DNA of 64,000 bases from Bacteroidota bacterium (lineage in GTDB: Bacteria > Bacteroidota > Bacteroidia > B-17B0 > Aurantibacillaceae), in NCBI GenBank assembly GCA_016711805.1, contig JADJSH010000038.1, forward strand, positions 124,001 through 188,000, written 5' to 3'. Below, piece after piece: positions 46,415 through 54,190 of the stretch (its first letter is position 1; every line of letters begins with the position of its first letter). A program made the translations under genes and the position numbers. Below the pieces are notes generated by a model that saw only the letters and a program-made list of their open reading frames with translations, made no database searches and was not told the DNA's origin.

Positions 46415-47044
46415 TTAGTGAGTTCCTAAATAGTCTGCAACCCCTTTGTGGTCAGCCTTCATACCATCTTTTCCTTTGGTCCAATTTGCTGGACAAACTT
46501 CACCTTTTTCTTCAAAAAACTGTAAAGCGTCAACCATACGTAAAGCTTCATCAACATTACGTCCTAATGGCAAATCATTGATTAATTGGTGACGAACAAC
46601 ACCAGATTTGTCAATTAAGAACAATCCACGGAATGCAATCATGTCTCCAGTTGCAATTAAATCACCGTTTTCGTTTACATCATAATCTCCTAATAATGTA
46701 TCGAAATTGATAGAAATAATTTTAGTTGTATCTGCTACTAATGGATAAGTAACCCCCTTGATACCACCTGCTTTTTTATCTAATTGTAACCAACCCCAGT
46801 GGCTTTGCTCTGTATCAGTACTGCAGCCTACTACAGCACAATTACGAGATTCGAACTCAGCTAATTTCTCTTGAAATGCGTGTAATTCAGTTGGACATAC
46901 AAACGTGAAATCTTTTGGGTAAAAGAAAAACACTACATGCTTTTTTCCAATGTATTGTTCTAACGAAAAATTATCTACGATTTCTTCTCCGTTAATTACC
47001 GCTGATGCCTTGAATAAAGGCGCTTTTTTACCTACTAATGCCAT
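46415..47044 (-). CDS. typical 2-Cys peroxiredoxin (AhpC/Prx1 type)
   Basis: The 209-residue protein has the peroxidatic Cys50 in FTFVCPTELHAFQ and the resolving Cys184 in GEVCPANW. It reduces hydrogen peroxide and organic hydroperoxides through an inter-subunit disulfide. GLFLIDKSGVVRH and the C-terminal YLGTH extension are typical. It is divergent from a second peroxiredoxin gene 134 bp away, so both may share control by an oxidative-stress regulator; no OxyR-like site could be assigned. A -7-like TAATTTTG lies at 47080-47087 on the minus strand. Confidence 0.95.
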   Translation of the reverse strand: MALVGKKAPLFKASAVINGEEIVDNFSLEQYIGKKHVVFFFYPKDFTFVCPTELHAFQEKLAEFESRNCAVVGCSTDTEQSHWGWLQLDKKAGGIKGVTYPLVADTTKIISINFDTLLGDYDVNENGDLIATGDMIAFRGLFLIDKSGVVRHQLINDLPLGRNVDEALRMVDALQFFEEKGEVCPANWTKGKDGMKADHKGVADYLGTH

Positions 47045-47079
47045 ATAATTTTATTTTTTTAGTTTATTAAATTTTTGTG

Positions 47080-47087
47080 CAAAATTA
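47080..47087 (-). promoter_or_regulatory. candidate -7 box of the 2-Cys peroxiredoxin gene
   Basis: TAATTTTG on the minus strand matches TAnnTTTG exactly, 35 nt before the ATG. No TTTG is found at the usual distance, which would fit an activator-dependent promoter. Confidence 0.4.
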
Positions 47088-47178
47088 TCATTTACTTTGT
47101 TTAAACAGTTCTAAATTAAGATTGTTTAACTAACAATTAATAACCAGTTTACCGCAGGTAAGCATAAAAACAAAATAT

Positions 47179-47646
47179 ATGGCAATTACAGTAGGACAAG
47201 CAGCTCCAGATTTTAAATTATTTAATACCGAAAAAAAAGAAATTTCTTTATCAGATTATAAAGGAAAAAACTTAGTGATTTTATTCTTTCCCTTAGCATT
47301 TACAGGTGTGTGTACAGCTGAGTTATGTAACATTAGAGATAATTATAACATTTACACATCCTTAAATGCTGAAGTAGTAGGTATTTCGATTGACTCATTA
47401 TTTAGCTTAGGCAAGTTTAAAGCTGAGCAAAGCTATAACTTCGATTTATTATCGGATTTTAATAAAACAACTGCAAAATCGTATGATTCCTTATATGAAA
47501 CATTTGGTTTTGGGATGATTGGTGTAACTAAACGTTCGGCTTTTGTAATTGACAAAAATGGCGTGATTCAGTATGCAGAGATTTTAGAAGATGCTGGTAA
47601 ACAGCCTGATTTTGATGCGATTAAGGCTTGCTTAGAAAAAATATAA
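47179..47646 (+). CDS. peroxiredoxin of the AhpE/PrxQ-like group
   Basis: The 155-residue thioredoxin-fold protein has the peroxidatic Cys45 in FTGVCTAELC and a second Cys50 at the Cx4C spacing seen in PrxQ/Bcp proteins. VFVIDKNGVIQ-type strands (here AFVIDKNGVIQYAEIL) follow. There is no signal peptide, so it is cytoplasmic. It is divergent from the 2-Cys peroxiredoxin. Copy B of the structured repeat begins within 10 nt of its stop. Confidence 0.9.
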   Translation: MAITVGQAAPDFKLFNTEKKEISLSDYKGKNLVILFFPLAFTGVCTAELCNIRDNYNIYTSLNAEVVGISIDSLFSLGKFKAEQSYNFDLLSDFNKTTAKSYDSLYETFGFGMIGVTKRSAFVIDKNGVIQYAEILEDAGKQPDFDAIKACLEKI

Positions 47647-47651
47647 CTTTT

Positions 47652-47789
47652 TCATTTTCTTTTTGCTTGAACAAAAAGAAACAAAAATTCAAGGCGAAAC
47701 GCCAACCACCATTTGCCCCGCTGAATGCTTAATCGAATGGCGGTTCGCACCGTTTCGCCAAAACAGCCGCACTATTACCAACGTATGAT
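47652..47789 (+). repeat. structured intergenic repeat, copy B
   Basis: The outer stem is GGCGAAACG (47693-47701) with CGTTTCGCC (47751-47759). The inner stem is CCATT (47709-47713) with AATGG (47736-47740). Both occupy the same places as the different-sequence stems of copy A at 17172-17308. The leader and tail are nearly identical between copies. It ends about 30 nt before rnhB. Confidence 0.8.
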
Positions 47790-47819
47790 AGACGTATCCG
47801 CGTTTATATAAAATTATTA

Positions 47820-48418
47820 ATGCTAAAATCATATTTCGATAAAAACTTAATTGAAGCAGGTTGCGACGAAGCAGGGCGTGGTTGTTTGGCTGGCCCTGTG
47901 TATGCGGCATCTGTTATCTTACCCAAAAATTATAGAAATAAATGGTTAGATGACAGCAAAAAATTAAGTGATAAAGATAGATATGAGCTGCGTCCTGAAA
48001 TAGAGGAAAAGGCGCTCACTTGGGCAGTTGGCGTAGTTGATAATGTAGAAATTGATGAAATTAATATTTTAAAAGCGTCATTTTTAGCAATGCATCGAGC
48101 TATTGACCAATTGACTCAAAAACCCGAGTTGTTGTTAATTGACGGCAACCGTTTTACTCCATACAAAAACATCAATCATCAATGTATCATTAAAGGTGAT
48201 GCTAAATTTTAAGTATTGCCGCGGCAAGTATTTTAGCTAAAACCTACAGAGATGATTTTATGAAAGAAGCGGATTTAAAACATCCTGAATATAGTTGGGC
48301 TCAAAACATGGGCTATCCTACTAAAAAACATCGTGAAGCAATAAGACAATTTGGAACAACCTCTTTACATAGACTAACGTTTCAGTTATTGCCTAAACAA
48401 CTAACTTTAGAATTATAA
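47820..48418 (+). CDS. rnhB: ribonuclease HII, broken by a one-base frameshift
   Basis: The first 130 codons give the RNase HII core: EAGCDEAGRGCLAGPVYAA with the catalytic Asp-Glu, DDSKKLSDKDR and LLIDGNRF. The frame ends at TAA 48210-48212 after GDAKF. Inserting one T in the T4 run at 48207-48210 restores FLSIAAASILAKTYRDDFM and an intact C-terminus (WAQNMGYPTKKHREAIRQFG) to TAA 48416-48418, about 199 residues in all. RNase HII removes ribonucleotides from DNA. A recent mutation or a homopolymer sequencing error is likely. The stop overlaps the next ATG by one base. Confidence 0.88.
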
Positions 48419-49059
48419 TGGAATTCATCAGCAAAGAACTTAGCGATTATTGCGAAAATAATACCTCTGCCGAAACAGATATATTAGCTCAGTTAAATAG
48501 AGAAACACATTTAAAAGTGGTTTCTCCACGTATGTTGAGCGGACATTTACAAGGGCGTTTTTTAAGTTTTATTTCTAAACTACAACAACCGAAATTAGTT
48601 GTGGAAATTGGCACATATACCGGTTACTCGGCTTTATGTTTAGCAGAAGGATTAGCAGAGAATGGAAAACTAATCAGTATTGATGTGAATGAGGAAACCT
48701 CCGCCTTCGCAAAATCGTTTATTTCGAAAACAGAATACGCAAACAAAATAGATTTGGTATTAGCTGATGCTAAAGATTACATTCCAACCATTAAAGAGTC
48801 TATAGATTTAGTATTTATAGACGCCGACAAAAAAAATTACCTCAATTACTATCATTTAGTAATTGATAAATTAAATAAAGGCGGATTAATTATTGCCGAC
48901 AATGTTTTATGGAGTGGCAAAATAACCATGTCTGAAAGTGCCATGGACAAAGAAACTTTAGCACTTCATCAATTCAATCAATTTGTGCAACAGGATAGTA
49001 GAGTTGAAAATATGTTGTTGCCAATAAGAGATGGATTGATGGTTGTTAGAAAGAAGTAA
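48418..49059 (+). CDS. class I SAM-dependent O-methyltransferase
   Basis: The 213-residue protein is of the CCoAOMT/catechol-type family. SAM motif I is VVEIGTYTGYSALCLA. Metal-binding and catalytic segments are LVFIDADKKNYLNYY and IIADNVLWSGKI. Substrates in bacteria are usually catechol-like small molecules; none can be named here. The ATG overlaps the rnhB stop (TAATG), suggesting translational coupling. Confidence 0.92.
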   Translation: MEFISKELSDYCENNTSAETDILAQLNRETHLKVVSPRMLSGHLQGRFLSFISKLQQPKLVVEIGTYTGYSALCLAEGLAENGKLISIDVNEETSAFAKSFISKTEYANKIDLVLADAKDYIPTIKESIDLVFIDADKKNYLNYYHLVIDKLNKGGLIIADNVLWSGKITMSESAMDKETLALHQFNQFVQQDSRVENMLLPIRDGLMVVRKK

Positions 49060-49139
49060 ATACTATCTGATAATAGTATAAAACAAACATTAAATAGTAT
49101 TTGAATTTATTTTACATTTAACTTCTTATTAATTATAGC

Positions 49140-50453
49140 ATGAAACCTATTTACACACTTTTTCTATTTATTTTTTTATCTGGTTTTTCTATCGCACAAA
49201 CCAACGAAGAATTATCCGTTTTATTTATTAAGCAATTAGAGCGTCAGCAGTTTGATAGTTGTTTTACGATGTTTGATACATCGATGGCAAATAAATTTAA
49301 TGCGGGCATGTTAGAAAGTATGTGGGGACAAATACCAAAATACATGGGCGAATATAAAGGCTATTCTAACGTTGAAACTAGTAAAAAGGATTCGATGGAT
49401 ATTGTGGCAGTAAGATGTGAATTTGCAAAAACAAAAATGGATTTGCAATTTTCGTATAACGAATCTCAAAAAATAATGGGAATGTTTTTTGTGCCGCCAA
49501 AAAGTAAAAATGCTTATGTAACTCCAGAGTACGCTCAACAAAATAAATATTACGAAACTAAAATTGCTGTAAAAACAGGAACTATGTCTTTACCAGGCGC
49601 ATTGTGTGTTCCTAATAACGTTAAAAACCCGCCAGTAGTTATTTTGTTAGCTGGCTCTGGACCAAATGATAAAGACGAATCTATTGGTCCTAATAAAGCT
49701 TTAAAAGATTTAGCCATCGGGTTAGCGTCTAATGGAATCGCAACTTACAGGTATGATAAACGCACCTTGGTTTATGGTAAAGACATGAAAAATGTTGATT
49801 TGAATTCGGAAGTAATTGAAGATGCTATTAGTGCGGCTGCGATGCTAAAAAAGAATCCCGATTTTAAAAATTCAAAAGTTTATATTGTTGGGCATAGCCT
49901 TGGCGCTATGTGCGCACCATTAATTGCAAGTAAATCAAAACAAATTAACGGCATTGTGTTATTAGCTGGAAATGCTAGGCCTTTGGAAGATGTTGTATTA
50001 GAGCAGTATAATTATATTTATGGACTTGATAGTTTGGATGCGGAAGAAAAAAAAGAAATTGCTGACTACACTAATAAAATGAAAACAGTAAAAAATTCAA
50101 AAGCATTAAAAACAGCCAAGGCCGAAGATTTACCTCTAAATTTAGAATCGTATTACTGGCAATCGTTAGTTAAATACAATCAGGTGCAAGTAGCTAAAAA
50201 AATGAAGCAACCCATTTTAGTGTTACAAGGCGAAAGAGATTATCAAGTAACAATGACTGATTATAATTTATGGAAACAACATTTAGGTAGTAATCCAAAA
50301 AATCAATTTATCTCCTACCCTAACTTAAATCATCTGTTTATGAATGGTGCAGGAAAATCGATGCCAAGCGAATATGATAAGCAAGGCAATGTGGAGGAAA
50401 AGGTGATTTTAGATATTGCCACTTGGATTAAGGAAAAATCCTCTTCAAAATAA
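49140..50453 (+). CDS. exported alpha/beta hydrolase with DUF3887-like N-terminal domain
   Basis: The 437-residue protein has a signal peptide (ends SIAQ, about 20), an N-terminal DUF3887-like domain (about 22-125: FDSCFTMFDTSMANKFNAGML), and an alpha/beta hydrolase domain (about 135-437). In the latter are an oxyanion region LLAGSGPNDKDES, nucleophile Ser in VGHSLGAM, an acid region LQGERDYQV and His in PNLNHLFM. It probably acts on an ester or amide in the periplasm; the substrate is unknown. Confidence 0.88.
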   Translation: MKPIYTLFLFIFLSGFSIAQTNEELSVLFIKQLERQQFDSCFTMFDTSMANKFNAGMLESMWGQIPKYMGEYKGYSNVETSKKDSMDIVAVRCEFAKTKMDLQFSYNESQKIMGMFFVPPKSKNAYVTPEYAQQNKYYETKIAVKTGTMSLPGALCVPNNVKNPPVVILLAGSGPNDKDESIGPNKALKDLAIGLASNGIATYRYDKRTLVYGKDMKNVDLNSEVIEDAISAAAMLKKNPDFKNSKVYIVGHSLGAMCAPLIASKSKQINGIVLLAGNARPLEDVVLEQYNYIYGLDSLDAEEKKEIADYTNKMKTVKNSKALKTAKAEDLPLNLESYYWQSLVKYNQVQVAKKMKQPILVLQGERDYQVTMTDYNLWKQHLGSNPKNQFISYPNLNHLFMNGAGKSMPSEYDKQGNVEEKVILDIATWIKEKSSSK

Positions 50454-50593
50454 ATCGTTGTATTTTATTGGTTTTCAACATGTTACAATTATTTTTCAAA
50501 TAATTATTGTTCTACTGTAACTTTTAAAAGATATGGTGCGTCCTATGTATAAAATCTGCAGAAAAGATTATTTATACTTAAACACCATATAAA

Positions 50594-52027
50594 ATGAAGA
50601 CCATATTACTATCCTCTCTGTTTTTAATTAGTTCGTTAACTATTAAAGCACAAACCTCTCAAGTAAGAGAAACATCTCCCTTCAAAAAAATAGAAGTATC
50701 AGGCGCCGCCAATGTTGTATTTACACAAAGTGATACGTTAAACTTAAAAGTGGTTGCTGATGAAAAAGAAATCAATAACATCTTTACTACTTTCGAAAAC
50801 GAAACTTTAGTGATAAAAGCAAAAGGCAGTTTTACTCATTCATATAAAATATATGTAAGTGGTAATACCTTAAATCAAATCACCAGTAGCGGCGCTTCTA
50901 AATTTAGTTCAACTAACCCTATCACATCTGATAGTTTATCTATTGATGTGTCTGGCGCTAGTGATGTGATTTTAAAAGTTAACGCAAAAGCGATTGATGT
51001 GATGTTAAGTGGCGCGTCTGGTGTTAATTTAGAAGGAAACACACAAACTTTATATAGTACTGTGAGCGGTGCTTCCGCTTTAAAAGCTTATAAACTCAAT
51101 ACAGCAATAACCAACGTTACAGCATCTGGTGCTTCGTCTGCTAAAGTATTTGCTAACGATAAAATAAATGCTAATGCCACGGGTTCAAGTACCATTAAAT
51201 TTAAAGGTGAGCCTAAAGAAGTAAGTGCTGAAGCGTCTAGTTCTTCGTCTATTGCCAAAGTTGTGGGTGACGATGTTGCTAAAAAAGCGGGCGACAAAAA
51301 AGATTCGACCACTATTAATTTTAGAAATAAAAAATATGTGATTATAAATAAAGACAAAGATTCGGACACGAATGTTTCTTCAAAAGATAATGATGATGAT
51401 TTTCACCATTGGTCGGGATTTGGCATCGGTGTTAATGGATGGCTATCTAATAGCAATATCTCAATGCCAAAAGGACAAGAATATATGCGACTAAACTACG
51501 GCAAGTCCTTAAACTTTCAATTAAACCCCTTCGAAAAAGATTTTCATCTTTATAAAAACTACATCAACTTAGTAGTAGGTTTAGGTTTTGAATGGAACCA
51601 ATACGAGTTTAGCAACAAAACACGATTAAATCCTGATAGTAGTTACACGTATGGTGTTATTGATTCAACAAATACCTTTAACTACAAAAAAAACAGATTA
51701 AAAAGTACGTTTATTAACGTTCCAGTATTATTAGAATTTAATACCAATAAAAATCCTGATAAAGCATTTCATTTAGCGTTTGGCGTCATTGGAGGATATA
51801 AATTAGGTTCCCGTACACGTCAAATTATTGAGCAAAATGGCGAAGAAATTAAATTGATAAAAAAAGACGACTACAATTTAAATCCATTTCGTGTAAATGC
51901 GCACGCAAGCATCGGATATCGTGGCGTTACTGTATTTGCTGATTACGCATTAACCCCCTTGTTTGAAAACGGAAAAGGTCCGGAATTATACCCTTTTACC
52001 ATCGGTGTAAAATTAATTTCATTTTAA
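50594..52027 (+). CDS. DUF2807 (head GIN) protein with C-terminal outer-membrane barrel
   Basis: The 477-residue protein has a signal peptide (MKTILLSSLFLISSLTIKAQ), then a DUF2807 beta-helix-like domain (about 28-215) with repeated SGAS/SGASG turns. A charged linker (KDKDSDTNVSSKDNDDD) follows, then a porin-family barrel (about 270-477) with alternating aromatic strands such as YINLVVGLGFEWNQYEF and a terminal PFTIGVKLISF. DUF2807 domains have been called putative adhesins, without proof. It is followed by a repeated terminator. Confidence 0.85.
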   Translation: MKTILLSSLFLISSLTIKAQTSQVRETSPFKKIEVSGAANVVFTQSDTLNLKVVADEKEINNIFTTFENETLVIKAKGSFTHSYKIYVSGNTLNQITSSGASKFSSTNPITSDSLSIDVSGASDVILKVNAKAIDVMLSGASGVNLEGNTQTLYSTVSGASALKAYKLNTAITNVTASGASSAKVFANDKINANATGSSTIKFKGEPKEVSAEASSSSSIAKVVGDDVAKKAGDKKDSTTINFRNKKYVIINKDKDSDTNVSSKDNDDDFHHWSGFGIGVNGWLSNSNISMPKGQEYMRLNYGKSLNFQLNPFEKDFHLYKNYINLVVGLGFEWNQYEFSNKTRLNPDSSYTYGVIDSTNTFNYKKNRLKSTFINVPVLLEFNTNKNPDKAFHLAFGVIGGYKLGSRTRQIIEQNGEEIKLIKKDDYNLNPFRVNAHASIGYRGVTVFADYALTPLFENGKGPELYPFTIGVKLISF

Positions 52028-52059
52028 AAGACCAATCATTACGAGCATTTTGATTAAAC

Positions 52060-52120
52060 AACAATAAGCCGTTTCTCAAACAACCAAAACCCTTCTGATT
52101 GATAGCAGAGGGGTTTTTTT
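52060..52120 (+). terminator. terminator repeat, copy 1
   Basis: The 60-nt unit starting AACAATAAGCCGTTTCTC contains the stem AACCCTTCTG/CAGAGGGGTT and a T7 tail. It is identical over its first 50 nt to 53712-53771. It lies after the DUF2807 gene. Confidence 0.88.
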
Positions 52121-52151
52121 ATACTCAATTTACCAATTGGATTTATTTAAC

Positions 52152-52159
52152 TATATTTG
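52152..52159 (+). promoter_or_regulatory. candidate -7 box of the T9SS/collagen-like pair
   Basis: TATATTTG is an exact TAnnTTTG match 21 nt before the ATG of the 156-residue gene. The -33 element is unclear. Confidence 0.45.
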
Positions 52160-52180
52160 GTTATATACAAAGTTTAAACC

Positions 52181-52651
52181 ATGTATAAATATTTGGCACT
52201 ATTTCTAGGGACTACTATTTTTGCGCACTCACAAACTTTGCAACGAGAAGTTATTAGTAGCCAAGGAGGATATTATTTCGATAATAATATTGATTTATCT
52301 TGGTCTTTAGGTGAGGTGATTACTGATACGTATACTGGGAATCAGTCCTTTTTTTTAACACAAGGTTTCGAACAACCTATATTTAAAACTACTTCCGATA
52401 CTTTATTGGTTACTGAACCTTTGGAATATCCAAATCCTACTGATGGCCCAATTAATTTTTTATTTCCAAATAGTGATACATATACCATAAAATGTTATGA
52501 TATTATTGGTCAAATAATTTTTGAAGAGACATTTACAAGTAATTATTTAAAAATAAACGTTTCATATTTAAGTAATGCATATTATGTTTTTTTAATCGTA
52601 AATGAAAAAGGCGATTTTATACACAGAGTTAAAATTCTAAAAATCAATTAA
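52181..52651 (+). CDS. small T9SS-sorted exported protein
   Basis: The 156-residue protein has a signal peptide (ends AHSQ, about 18), a short beta region (SSQGGYYFDNNIDLSWSLGEVITDTY) and a type A T9SS sorting domain from about residue 85 (EYPNPTDGPINFLF to IHRVKILKIN). Such proteins are often little more than the sorting domain plus one beta module. Its stop abuts the ATG of the collagen-like gene (TAAATG), so the two form a pair. Confidence 0.85.
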   Translation: MYKYLALFLGTTIFAHSQTLQREVISSQGGYYFDNNIDLSWSLGEVITDTYTGNQSFFLTQGFEQPIFKTTSDTLLVTEPLEYPNPTDGPINFLFPNSDTYTIKCYDIIGQIIFEETFTSNYLKINVSYLSNAYYVFLIVNEKGDFIHRVKILKIN

Positions 52652-53713
52652 ATGAAACGTATACTAAATATTTTTATAGTTCTAGTTTTTATAAAAACAA
52701 TGGTGTTTGCTCAAGCTCCTCTTGCTTTTAAATATCAAGCTGTGGCCAGAGATGCCAGTGGGAATATGATTACCAATAGAAATGTTAATGTAAGAGTAGG
52801 AATTAGGGATTTTTCTATATCTGGAACTGTTGTTTTTCAAGAAAGTCATGCTGTGACAACCAATTCATTTGGCATCATTAATATCAATATTGGTAATGGA
52901 ACATTAACACAAGGGAGTTTTTCTGCCATAAATTGGGGAAATGGGGCTAAATTTATCGAACTAGAAATAGATTTAGGGAACGGTTATATATCTATCGGTA
53001 CATCACAACTATTGAGCGTACCATATGCATTATATGCGGCAAATGGTCCTCAAGGGCCGCAAGGTATCCAAGGCATGCAAGGAGTTCAGGGCCCTCAAGG
53101 AGCACAAGGGCCTCAGGGATTGACTGGTGCTCAGGGATCGGCAGGTGCTACTGGAAATACTGGCCCACAAGGGCTTCAAGGACCACAAGGAAATACTGGT
53201 GCTAATGGCATTTCAATATTATGGTTGGGAACTTTTAATAGCCCACCGCTTTCTCCTAATTTAAATGAAGCTTATTATGACTCTTCTCAAAAAAAATCCT
53301 TAGTTTGGAACGGCTCTGCATGGCAAATATTAGCTCAAGATGGCGCACCAGGTCCTGTCGGGCCTAAAGGAAGCAATATGTTTTCTGTATTTCAATATGT
53401 TAATTCGGCTTTAGAAGATATTACTGATACTACTGATATAGTAGTTTATAGTGTGGGGTCATGGATGGTTTTGCCCTCTGCTAATGCTGTTGCTAAAGGA
53501 AAAGTTATAGCTTTTACAAAAGAAGGGGTTGGTGGCACAAATCCAATAAGCCTTGTATATTTGGCAGCAAGAGGAAGTGATTTAATAATGAATGGATCAA
53601 CTCCCAATGGATCAACTCCCGGACAAGTAATAATGTTTGGAAACATGTATTCATGGCATCATCAAATGATTGTTAGTGATGGTGTATCAAAATGGTATGT
53701 TATATCATTTTAA
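52652..53713 (+). CDS. collagen-like triple-helix repeat protein
   Basis: The 353-residue protein has a signal peptide (ends VFAQ, about 20) and an N-terminal beta domain (about 22-128: FKYQAVARDASGNMITNRNVNVRVGI, typical of Bacteroidota surface tips). About 18 Gly-X-Y triplets follow (about 130-187, GPQGPQGIQGMQGVQGPQG), then a linker and a C-terminal beta domain. The repeat is Gln-rich rather than hydroxyproline-type. It is probably a surface fibre or phage-tip-like trimer and shares its unit with the T9SS protein. Confidence 0.88.
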   Translation: MKRILNIFIVLVFIKTMVFAQAPLAFKYQAVARDASGNMITNRNVNVRVGIRDFSISGTVVFQESHAVTTNSFGIININIGNGTLTQGSFSAINWGNGAKFIELEIDLGNGYISIGTSQLLSVPYALYAANGPQGPQGIQGMQGVQGPQGAQGPQGLTGAQGSAGATGNTGPQGLQGPQGNTGANGISILWLGTFNSPPLSPNLNEAYYDSSQKKSLVWNGSAWQILAQDGAPGPVGPKGSNMFSVFQYVNSALEDITDTTDIVVYSVGSWMVLPSANAVAKGKVIAFTKEGVGGTNPISLVYLAARGSDLIMNGSTPNGSTPGQVIMFGNMYSWHHQMIVSDGVSKWYVISF

Positions 53714-53771
53714 CAATAAGCCGTTTCTCAAACAACCAAAACCCTTCTGATTGATAGCAGAAGGGTTTTTT
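53712..53771 (+). terminator. terminator repeat, copy 2
   Basis: The unit is near-identical to 52060-52120, with stem AACCCTTCTG/CAGAAGGGTT and a T6 tail. It starts in the stop codon of the collagen-like gene. Copies 1 and 2 bracket the two-gene cassette. Confidence 0.88.
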
Positions 53772-53807
53772 ACTTTTCAGTTAAATCGATTTTTGTCAAA
53801 AACGCTA

Positions 53808-53835
53808 CACTTATCAGTTAGATGCCAGCACTTAT
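53808..53835 (+). promoter_or_regulatory. paired CACTTAT direct repeats, module 1
   Basis: CACTTAT occurs at 53808-53814 and 53829-53835, start to start exactly 21 bp (two helical turns). TTTG follows at 53839-53842. The pattern resembles response-regulator direct-repeat sites and precedes a terminator 110 nt on. Confidence 0.45.
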
Positions 53836-53842
53836 TTATTTG

Positions 53843-53981
53843 CCATCAAAATGGATATCTATTGAGTTACTTTTACTCAGGTTTTAGTTCAATTTGCAAA
53901 AACGAGCGGTTTTTAATTATAGACAAACAAACCCGAGAAACGAAAAAGCCCTTCTGATTGATAGCGGAAGGGCTTTTTTAA
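53843..53981 (+). ncRNA. possible small RNA 1 (module 1)
   Basis: The region between the paired repeats and the terminator at 53944-53981 has no credible gene. A transcript from about 53870 would be about 110 nt and end in the AGCCCTTC/GAAGGGCT hairpin with T6. This is predicted from layout only. Confidence 0.25.
53944..53981 (+). terminator. terminator repeat, copy 3
   Basis: The stem AAAGCCCTTC/GAAGGGCTTT has the same loop core TGATTGATAGC as copies 1 and 2 and a T6 tail. No coding gene ends nearby. Confidence 0.8.
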
Positions 53982-54007
53982 TTTAACAGTAATCCCAAAA
54001 AACCTAC

Positions 54008-54035
54008 CACTTATCAAATGAAACCTACCACTTAT
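54008..54035 (+). promoter_or_regulatory. paired CACTTAT direct repeats, module 2
   Basis: CACTTAT occurs at 54008-54014 and 54029-54035, again 21 bp apart and exactly 200 bp after module 1. Each is preceded by ACCTAC. TTAG (54039-54042), 19 bp and TAGGTATT (54062-54069) could be a weak promoter. The second repeat is also in an ACCACT/AGTGGT hairpin (54027-54046). Confidence 0.45.
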
Positions 54036-54069
54036 TAGTTAGTGGTTTTTTATGGCGGGTTTAGGTATT

Positions 54070-54170
54070 AATTTTACACTACGTTCTTTTTCATAGGTTT
54101 TGTTTAGTTTAAACCAAAAAAATCAGGCTGCGGTGCTTTAAACGGGGATGGGCACAGCAGCCTTTTTTTA
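54070..54170 (+). ncRNA. possible small RNA 2 (module 2)
   Basis: A short transcript from the module 2 repeats would end in the strong AGGCTGC/GCAGCCT hairpin with T7. No coding potential is seen. This is predicted from layout only. Confidence 0.25.
54125..54163. terminator. bidirectional terminator before asd
   Basis: Stems AGGCTGC/GCAGCCT and GTGC/GCAC, with loop 54137-54151, are flanked by T7 on the plus side and T7 on the minus side. It serves asd on the minus strand and may end a plus-strand small transcript. Confidence 0.85.
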
Positions 54171-54190
54171 TGCCCAAAAATTTGGGATTT

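Noticed and set aside
45804..46581. Long plus-strand reading frames across the tRNA cluster
   Set aside because: They run antisense through four tRNA genes and the peroxiredoxin end and have no protein-like composition.
53041..53211. Possible CRISPR or tandem DNA repeat
   Set aside because: The periodicity is the Gly-X-Y codon pattern of the collagen-like protein; there are no spacers or uniform repeats.
53751..53957. 68-residue plus-strand frame after the collagen-like gene
   Set aside because: It starts inside a terminator, is rich in Cys, Phe and His without any motif, and ends in another terminator repeat.
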